DNA from: Macrostomum hystrix
Lineage: Eukaryota; Platyhelminthes; Macrostomidae
Assembly: GCA_950097015.1 (NCBI GenBank)
Contig: CATNEN010000007.1
Location: 4,330,001 to 4,394,000, forward strand
Length of the DNA stretch: 64,000 nucleotides
Direction: 5' to 3'
How positions within the stretch are numbered: the stretch's first letter is position 1; each line of letters begins with the position of its first letter. The notes below the pieces were generated by a model. The model was not told the origin of the DNA. It searched no databases and saw only the letters and a list, made by a program, of their open reading frames with translations. Shown here piece by piece: positions 55,690-64,000 of this stretch. A program made the position numbers and the translations under genes.

Positions 55690-55830
55690 CTGTGTATGTT
55701 TCTGCCTATGTCTGTCTGTCTGTCTGTCTGTCTGTCCGTATGTTTCACGTTTTAAGCTGAATGCCTGGACCATTTTCAACCGGATTTGTTGAATTCGATT
55801 CGAAATTTTCAGCCGGTGGTGTGGCTTAAA
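55690..55830 (+). repeat. (TCTG)n tract with CCGTATGTTTCACG leader
   Basis: CTATGTCTGTCTGTCTGTCT continues into GTCCGTATGTTTCACG and ACCATTTTCAACCGGATTTG. Similar tract-plus-leader arrangements are common near the ends of some rolling-circle and other transposons, so this may belong to the Helitron 5' region. No terminus can be called. Confidence 0.35.
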
Positions 55831-56008
55831 ATTGGTTGAATTCTGTTTATATTAAGACTGTTAAATTGACAGAAAACTGTATTTTTTGCAAAGTTCATTC
55901 AAGTTCAAACATGCTCGGCTGCTCTGGCTTGCTAAAAGTGTTCATTTCATTAGATTGCATCAGCAGTGCCCAAGTTCAATTTACTCTCTTACCCTCTTTT
56001 CTGCATAG

Positions 56009-59000
56009 GCTAAAAAATCCATGCGCATCAATGTGCGTGTGGACCTTTCCTGCCGGCCAAATGAATTGCCCAGTGCTAAATGTGCATATCGTGTGTATTT
56101 GTGTGCTGTTGCACAATGAGCACTACCAGTCGCTGCGAAATTCCTTGCCAGATTCGCAAAGGTCTGCGCAGGACATCGGATCCGCTTCTGCAAGTGAGAG
56201 CTCCGTGATGAGTCCAGTCAAGAAGCGCCGGCTGCCTGCTGCTTTGCCTCCAACTTTGCCTCCAACTGCAGGACAGCATCGCGACAACACTGACGGGCCT
56301 ACCTTGAGTTGCGAATCTTTTGTTGACATTGAGAAATCGAGAGCTGCTGATGAAACTTTGACTAGGGATTCAACTTGCACTGAACAATCTGTGTAAGTGT
56401 GCCGACTAAAAAAATAACATTTACAACTGCAATGGTTATAATGCAGAAAAATCCATCAGCACAGAAGCTTTTGATGCACATTCAATTCTTCCTTTGGTGA
56501 TGCTGTGTGGATGGTTTATGGCTAAATCTACTACCTGTAGTACTTGATCGCAGCTTGAAAAAATTATCTTAATTCCATGAACGTCCGGTAACGGCGACTC
56601 AAAGATTAATGCTTATTCGATTGCAGATCAGCGGAGGCGGCAACGCATTCGGCTGGTCGGATGGAATACCCATGCACAATGTGCGGCGCTCTGCGTTGGA
56701 AGCTGGAGGTGGCCGGACTCTGCTGCACTGGTGGACAGGTGAAGCTGGAGCAGCGGCGCATACCAGAGGAGCTGCGACGGCTCTATCAGGGCCAGCATGA
56801 AAAAAGCCGGCTCTTTTTAAATAACATCCGGAGGTTCAATGCAGCACTACACATGACATCTTTTGGTGTTAACAAGCGTGATCTTCCTCTAGGCTCAATG
56901 AATTTGATCATCAATGGACAAATCCATCACAAAATTGGCAGCCTTCTTCCTATTGAGGGCAGGACGGCACAATTTTGCCAGATTTTCTTCTGTGACTCTG
57001 AACTGGATACACGAATGGCAATGGTGAACGGTTTAGATCGAAACATTCTAGAGCTGCTGCAGAACATGCTGCATCGGGAAAATTCGTTTGTACGCAGCTT
57101 CAAAGCTGCCATCGAGCGAATCACAGAGAATCCCGATCTGCAGAGTGCATCTTTGGTTATCCGGGCAGATAGGAGACCCACTGGCGAGCATGTGAGGTAA
57201 GTTGGGTTTACTTTAAACTGATTTAAGCACTGAATGATGATATTTGAGCTTAGTTTTCTTTTTTAGAGAAATTTTCAGAAAGGGAGTTGTTCTTTTAATT
57301 AGGCTTAAAACTTTGTTATAGACGGCACATCGGCCAAACCACACTAGATTATTATTTTTCGAAACACGGTAACTGGAATATGTTATGTACTATTTATAGT
57401 AATATATGAGGAATCAATTAATAAGAGACAAGAAACATAACTGTCTGTGACAAAGACTTGTTGAAGACGGAAATCAAAATCACACATTGAGTTCTCAGTT
57501 AGTTGAAGAATAAATATGTCCTTTTTAAAACTGGTTGATTAGATTTTAATTAGACTGAATGAATGTCTACTTTATCAATTTCCTAGGCTAGGCGATTCAA
57601 CCTACCAAGTGTTAGTGAAGTCGCAGTGTTGTTTGACGCATTGGAGGACGATACCGAAGGTGCTGCAGGCAAGCGGGATGTCATTGTGCATCTGCGATCG
57701 GGCAGGATACAACGCATTGACGAGACACACCGCTCCTACGACCCATTGGAGTATGTACTCTTTCACCCATGCGGAGAAGATGGCTGGCACATTGGTCTGA
57801 CGATGGCTAACAATCGCAAGCTGACACCCAGAGCAATGTACTCACATCAGCTCATGATTCGTCCCGGCGTCTTCAATGCCCTTCACTACGGCAAGCGGCT
57901 CTTCCAACAATATATTGTCGATCAGGCAGCAAAGATAGAAGCTGAGCGACTAAATTATTTGAAGACGCACCAAAATGACCTCCGCTCTGAGACTTACAGC
58001 GGCCTGAAAGATGCGCTGGTTGCCTCCGATGTTGACCCAGATTGGGCCAGCAAAGTCGGGAACCGTGTCATACTGACCTCCAGCTTTGTCGGCGGTCCGC
58101 GCTATCGGAGGGAGCGTCAACAGGACGCCATGGCATATGTGCAGCGCTTCGGAAGGCCGGATCTTTTCATAACAATGACTGCGAATCCTGCATGGGAAGA
58201 AATCACACAGGAGCTGCTGCCTGGACAAAGCCCGGTTGATAGACCAGACCTCACAATGCGCGTCTTTGACTTAAAGCGAAAGGCTCTGCTGGATTGCCTA
58301 CGGACTGCTTTCGGCACTCCGGTCGCACATGTCTGCTCGCTTGAGTTTCAGAAACGAGGTGAGTTTATATTTAGTTTATGCAAGAACTACAAACACTATC
58401 GACCACCAGCGAAGTATTGTCAGCCTGTCTCTGTCAGCCTGTCTCTGTCAGCCTGTCTCTGTCAGCCTGTCTCTGTCAGCCTGTCTCTGTCAGCCTGCCT
58501 CTTTAGGCCCTTGATTCACTTTATTCTGACTACATTTCTTCTACTAGCTGAGCATGTTGTGTTGTGAGATGCGATTATTCAGATAAAGTAGGATTCGTTC
58601 AATCGATTTCAATTTATTTATTTTTACTACTCTCTGTGAGATTTTTTCAGTCGACTTATCAAGATTAAAATTCGCGACTTTCGCAACGATCTCTCTGCAG
58701 GTCTGCCACATGTTCATATACTTCTGTGGCTGGCACAGATGGATAAGATCACACCTGACCGCTACGATGATGTCGTGTGCGCGGAAATCCCGAGCGCTGT
58801 CGATGATCCGGAGCTGCACAAGCTGGTTGTTGATAACATGATGCATGGACCATGTGGTGAAATAAACCCGCGATGTGTTTGCATGATAAACGGAGCTTGC
58901 AGCAAAAAATTCCCAAAGGACTACCAACTTGCGTCTGTTGTGAACGACTCGGGATTCCCATTTTATCGTCGGAGATCTGCAACAATGGGAGGTCACGTAG

Positions 59001-61977
59001 CCAAGAAGTATCTGCGAGGCAAGGAAGTGATCATGGACAACAGGTAAATACTCATTTTGGAATTATAGAAAAAGTTAGCAAAAATTGACATGTACAAATT
59101 AGACTTTCTTTAAAAATACATCATCTGGGATTTAATATGCCTTGCACTGATTTAAAACTTCGGTTCGAGAGGCGTTTTAGAGGATTCATTTTAATGTAGC
59201 AGTAATGATGAAAATTTTCATGTACAACAAACTACTTTTTTTCTTTCCATCTATGCAGTTTAATTTGTGTGGTACAGGACTTCGATTTAAATTACCAGTA
59301 TTAGATGTATCTAATCCTCATTTAGTAACAATGCTTTGCTTTATATTTATCGTTGAAGAGAAAGAGTAATTGTTGATTGAAGTGAAAATGTATCTGATAT
59401 TCATAGTGATAATTACTAATACTTACTTTACTTTTGCTCTTACTTTTTAGATTCGTTGTCCCCTACAATGCGCACCTGTTGCGCCTATTTCGGTGCCACT
59501 TAAACGTCGAGATTTGCGCGACCGTAAGGGCAATTAAATATGTAGTTAAATATCTCCACAAGGGATCCGATATGGCAACTGTTGAGCTGACTACGGAGCA
59601 GCGTGAAGAAATAAAGTGGAATGAAATCGCTGCTTACCTGTTAACTCGGTATCTGGGCCCACATGAAGGTGTTCAAATAATTCTCGGAATGAGCGTTCAT
59701 AGCCGCTATCCGCCTGTTGTTCAGTTGTGCGTCCATCTCCCTGGTAAAAACCGAGTTATCTTTTCTGCGGCAACAGCTGAAATGCAAGCATCAAGACCAC
59801 CTCGCAGCATGCTAACAGCGTTTTTTGAACTTTGTCACAGAGATGATTTCGCCCGCACTCTGTTGTACACAGATGTTCCGCGATACTATATCTGGCAAGC
59901 TGACCGAAAGGAATGGCAGAGGACCAAGATTGGAGCACCTGTGGATGGCTACGATGGCGTTCGTCAGCGAGATACCATTGGCCGCATGTACAATGTCAGC
60001 CCGAGAGCTCGAGATGTATTTTATCTACGACTAGCCTTGCTGCGTATTCGGGGACCGGTCAGCTATGAATCTCTGCGAACAGTAGACGGAATTCTGTACA
60101 CTGATTTCTTTGAGGCTTGCAAGGCTCTTGGCATGCTGGAAGATGATAATCATTTCCGTCTCTGCATGGAAGAGGCTGAACAGACTCAGATGCCAGCTGC
60201 TCTTCGAAGTCTATTCTCGGTCATTTTGATCCACGGCAATCCTACAGACGCGCAACATTTGTGGTCCCGCTTCCAGTTGTCAATGGGTGAGGATTTTGCC
60301 CATCGCGAGTCAGCTGATGAAGCTTGGATAGTGAACCGTGTTCTGCAAGATTTGACCGTGCGATTGAGCCTTATGGGCGGCAGTTTGTCTCAATTTGGTT
60401 TGCCAGAACCACTTCAAATTGCTGAGCAGGAAGCCGAGTTCGACGCGCAGGAGTTGAGCACGTTTGTTGAGCAGCGTGAGCACCAGCTGACAGACGAGCA
60501 GCAAAAAATCTACAAGGCAGTGCTGGACAGTTTGCAGAGTGGAGGAGGTCTGCACTTCATTGACTCGCCAGGAGGAACTGGAAAGAGTTTTCTACTGGAA
60601 CTTCTGCTTGCTCACGTGCGATCGCGTGGTGAACTTGCTTTGGCTGTTGCAACCACAGGAATTGCGGCAACTCTGCTCCCTGGCGGCCGGACTGCCCACT
60701 CGGCATTTAAAATTTCCCCTTCGGTTTTGAATGAAAGCTGCGGGCATTGCGACATAAAAAAGCAGAGTGCCCTAGCCGAAAATTTGCGAAACACCCGACT
60801 TGTTGTATGGGATGAAGCAGCAATGGTGCATCGCAAGATTCTAGAAACAGTCGAACGCAGTTTGAGAGATATAATAGCTGACAAGCCTTTCGGTGGACTG
60901 ACGTTTGTAATGGCTGGAGATTTTCGACAATTGCTGCCTGTTATAAAGGGCGGCACAGCTGCAAACGCAATTCAGGCGTGCATAAATAGGAGTCCACTTT
61001 GGAGCGGCTTTCTGCAGCATCGGCTAACCCGCAACATGCGACTTCAAGCAGACACCGATTCTGAAGCTTCGCACTACGCCGAGTTTCTGCTGCAGGTTAG
61101 TTTCTAATATTTAACTTGTATTTAGTGTTTCGATTAGATTAGGGTTTGAAATATGATAAAATGTGCGCCTGTTGATAGTTGAGATTTTATTGGTTTTAAA
61201 AATATCGTAGTGTTTATCTTAGATTAATAACTGATCTCGAAAAACTGGCAGCTAGCACTTCACATATTTTCCTCAATTCACATGCATTCATAGGTCGGTG
61301 AGGGACGACTAAAGCAGGACGATCAAGGCTATGTGGAACTCCCATCGGAGATTTGCATGCCAATGGGATCTGACACGATGCAGCTGATTCGATATGTTTT
61401 TCCCAGCTTCAACAATGCTGAGACGCGCGCTCAACAGTTTGAATCCAGAGCAATTCTGGCACCGCACAATCGAACGGTGAACGAAATCAACGCTCAATGC
61501 CTGGTTATGTTTCCAGGAAAGGCTGTGGAATACCTTTCAATTGACAGCATCCCAGATGACGAAGAAGCGGCGATTCAATTTCCTGTTGAGGCACTGAACA
61601 GCTTAGAAGCACAGGCACTTCCGCCGCACCGACTGGAACTTAAAGTCGGAGTGCCTATCGCTTCTGGAGCTTTCAAAGGCGCACCTGTTCTGCTACCAAG
61701 AATTCCATTGACGCCGAATGCTGAGGATTTGCCTGTAAAATTCCGCAGACTGCAGTTTCCTGTTCGACTTTGCTTTGCAATCACAATTCATAAGAGCCAA
61801 GGTCAGAGCCTGGATTCCTTTGGCGTTCACTTGGGCCAGTCGTGTTTTCAACATGGCCAATTGTATGTTGCGCTGAGTCGAGCACGTGACCCAAGGCATG
61901 TGCGTGTCCTTCACGGCCAGCAGACGCAGAATATTGTCCTGCAACAAGTTTTTTCAACGGCCTGCGATTGTTCGTGA
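56009..61977 (+). CDS. Helitron Rep/helicase, six exons
   Basis: Exons: 56009?-56392, 56627-57196, 57592-58358, 58701-59043, 59451-61095, 61294-61977; phases agree. Exon 2 has CTMCGALRWK and a paired Cys (zinc region), then FLNNIRRFN and FGVNKRDLPLGSMN. Exons 3-4 have FITMTANPAWEEI, the split EFQKRG/LPHVHILLWL (HUH metal-binding histidines) and MMHGPCGEINPRCVC. Exon 5 has VVPYNAHLLRLFRCHLNVE, KYVVKYLHKGSD (catalytic Tyr region), Walker A DSPGGTGKSF, Walker B VVWDEAAM and AGDFRQLLPVI. Exon 6 has ITIHKSQGQSLDSFGVHLGQ and YVALSRAR. No stop or frameshift in 1.3 k codons. It nicks and unwinds element DNA in rolling-circle transposition. An in-frame gap in exon 6 removes the usual RNL...NGTR motif. 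Exon 1 is weakly supported. Confidence 0.88.
58414..58500. repeat. 12-bp repeat inside a Helitron intron
   Basis: Seven copies of CTGTCAGCCTGT in the intron after the HUH half-motif. Confidence 0.92.
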
Positions 61978-63500
61978 TACTGACATTTTATGCCTGTAAA
62001 ACAGTCTTTTGACAAACAGTTTAGATACAATCTGCTTTACTCTATTATCAACAGGTCAATTTTGAAATTTAGCTAAATTCGAAGTTGAAATCCGCACATT
62101 ACAATAGGCCAAACGTTGCAATAAACCCCATGTTAAAATAAACTCCATGTTGCGATATCCGCAGGTTGCAATAATCCACAGCTTAAAATAATACAATGTG
62201 CAATGTTCACCCTCGAGGTTGAAGCAATACTATAGTCCTTATATTTGAAAAATCCATAGCAATAATCCATGGTGCAATAATCCACCGTTTACAATAATCT
62301 CCACGATGCAATAATCCCAGGTTGTAATTCAGTCAGCCTGTTCTAAACGCTACGATTCGTCAAAAGAGATATTTATCTGATGATTGTGCTGTTTATTATT
62401 CATATTTCACATGCAAATTATTAGAAGTGATTGAAGGTACATCATAATTCTCTTGTTCCAATTGTGAATCTAAAAGTGGAAAATTTGAAACACCTGTTCT
62501 ATTCAACGTTCTCTTGCTGCGCTGTTGCACTGCCGCAAGTGCAAGAATTTCCGCAACTCCTGTGTCTTTTGACCGTCAAAAGCGAAGATGCGTTGCTTTT
62601 TCTGCTGATTATTTTTTGCTTCCTAATTTACTGTGAGCTTGTCGCCCAGTCGCTTTCTTTCAACTGCTGCAACATTTTGATGACAGCCACACAGTAACTA
62701 GAAAGTAGACTGTCGAATAAATTCCCAGGATGTAATGCTGGTATCCAGGTTGCAATAATCCCTGGTTTCAGATTACTTTAACGGGCTTGGACAGAGTGGA
62801 CAGGAAACTGGTCTGCAAACTGGGTTGCTAATTTGTCATTAGCGTGCAGTAAATGTCCATGAGCACGCTGTCAGTTGGTTTGTCAACGGGGCTGATAGTT
62901 TGTATTCAAACGGATTAATTGTTTGTCTTTCAACGGGATATGTTAATTGATTTATCAAAATGCTCTTAGTTGTTTAGCAAACATTAAATGGTCTGTGAAA
63001 TGTGTGTTGGCTTATACCACAGAATATCAATTGATATTCTGTGGCTTATACCTCAAATGGATTGTAAATTGGTCTGTTAATGCTAATAAATAAACTGTTG
63101 TTAATTAGCCGGTCTGTAATGGAGCTGTGATTTAATGTCATCAAGAAGTAAATCAATCTGCCTACGGGCTGTGACAATTGTCTCAACGGGCTGTATATTA
63201 GTCTACAAAAATCCGCAGCTTGGAATCAGAAGGGTACATCATACACTATGTACATCTGCGTCACCTCAATGATCGTCTGCTATTGACTGCTGAGTAACTC
63301 ACTTATTAAGAAGCTATGACTTTAATGTCCACCTATACCACCGTCACAAAACAAATTCGCGTGGTCACACGATCACCACATCCCTTGTACATCGGTCGCG
63401 TGATTTGATGGCTCATTGGATGGCAGTTTGAAAAACTTTAAGAATCAATATATAATAGGTGGAAACCTCTTGACTTTACGATATTGAAATTCAGCTGACT
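61978..63500. other. Helitron 3' region with degenerate phrase repeats
   Basis: 62100-62330 holds about ten irregular copies of GCAATAATCCA / TTAAAATAA phrases, again near 62745. 62790-63130 holds variations on TTTGTC..TCAACGGG. A 28-bp perfect palindrome is at 63017-63044. No gene recognised. The Helitron 3' terminus (hairpin plus CTRR) should be here or nearby but I could not fix it. Confidence 0.5.
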
Positions 63501-63524
63501 GCATTTGTCATACACGTAGACAAA

Positions 63525-64000
63525 ATGAAGATTTTGGAGATAAAATCCTGCGGAAGGCTGAGCATTCCAGTGCTGGGTAAGGTTTTCCTTCGGAATGAGG
63601 TGAGCTACGAGCTACATGTCTATATACTTAGATATATAGTCTCATAATTACGTCGACATCTTGCTGCTCATACTCGCATATGAACCTGCAGATATTACAT
63701 ATTCTCCACCTCGCTAAATCAATACTAGAACAAATAACTTACTTGTAGTAGTGACTGAACTTATTCTTGAACAGATTCGAGATTACACAAGCCGACGAGG
63801 CAACGGACAGCTATTTAGCATTCTTCTGGCGGACGAATCGGCCGAAATCAAGGTCTGCTTCTTTGGCCGCGAGCTGGCCGAGCGCTGGAACTTGTGCGCC
63901 GTGGGCAGGGCGATACAGGTGTCAGGTGGAGAGGCAAAAGTAGCGGACACTCGCTTTAACGTAGCCAACAACATTTTCGAAATAATATTGAATATTGACA
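63525..64000 (+). CDS. RPA70-like single-stranded-DNA-binding protein, 5' part
   Basis: Exon 1 (63525-63599) encodes MKILEIKSCGRLSIPVLGKV and FLRNE. A 175-nt GT-AG intron leads to exon 2 (from 63775), open to the window edge. RDYTSRRGNGQLFSILLADE, SAEIKVCFFG, AERWNLCAVGRAIQVSGGEA and RFNVANNIFEI match OB fold DBD-A of replication protein A 70-kDa subunit (human pattern SRGEGKLFS.ELVDESGEIR). The usual N-terminal DBD-F domain and linker (about 180 aa) are absent, so it is a shortened paralogue: a divergent cellular RPA1, or an RPA gene carried by the Helitron 1.5 kb upstream. An acceptor-like TTCAG lies about 30 nt before the ATG. Confidence 0.75.

Noticed and set aside
62431-62697. 88-codon plus-strand ORF with a hydrophobic C terminus
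   Set aside because: No family match and no clear start; probably random in T-rich DNA.

Overview
The window reads as nuclear DNA of an animal. Coding sequence is broken by GT-AG introns, the genes are animal-type (MADD/Rab3 exchange factor, NDUFS1, TMEM42, alpha-carbonic anhydrase), and introns and spacers are full of tandem arrays, SINE-like repeats and decayed transposons. A repeat-rich lophotrochozoan, possibly a free-living flatworm, would fit. That is a guess; nothing here fixes the species. Several start codons lie just downstream of a splice-acceptor-like AG, which is compatible with spliced-leader trans-splicing but does not prove it.

Layout. 1-91: possible last exon of an off-window gene. 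615-1016 (-): terminal exon of a TMEM42-like gene. 3086-8351 (+): six-exon alpha-carbonic anhydrase. 10869-38572 (-): a complete MADD (Rab3-GEP/AEX-3) homologue, rebuilt here as 21 exons (5127 nt, 1708 aa) with every splice phase compatible. 40997-44733 (-): complete seven-exon NDUFS1 (729 aa), the 75-kDa iron-sulfur subunit of complex I. From 45.7 kb on the window is transposon-rich: a decayed Merlin-type transposase, a 471-bp MITE with 9-bp target duplications, a 15-bp satellite array, a frameshifted BEN-domain gene, a Helitron fragment (53.7-54.3 kb), a much longer multi-exon Helitron Rep/helicase gene (56.0-62.0 kb), and the start of an RPA70-like single-strand-DNA-binding gene running off the right edge.

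How the parts relate. MADD and NDUFS1 are co-oriented, 2.4 kb apart, and functionally unrelated. The carbonic anhydrase converges on MADD. The most striking feature is that 13 of 20 MADD introns, and introns of the other genes and of the Helitron, carry tandem arrays, mostly with a unit sequence of their own. Some abut splice sites and one includes the exon-intron junction. One array type recurs at two loci together with the same single-copy 3' flank, so it is probably part of a mobile module. The RPA-like gene 1.5 kb downstream of the Helitron raises the possibility of a Helitron-linked RPA cargo.
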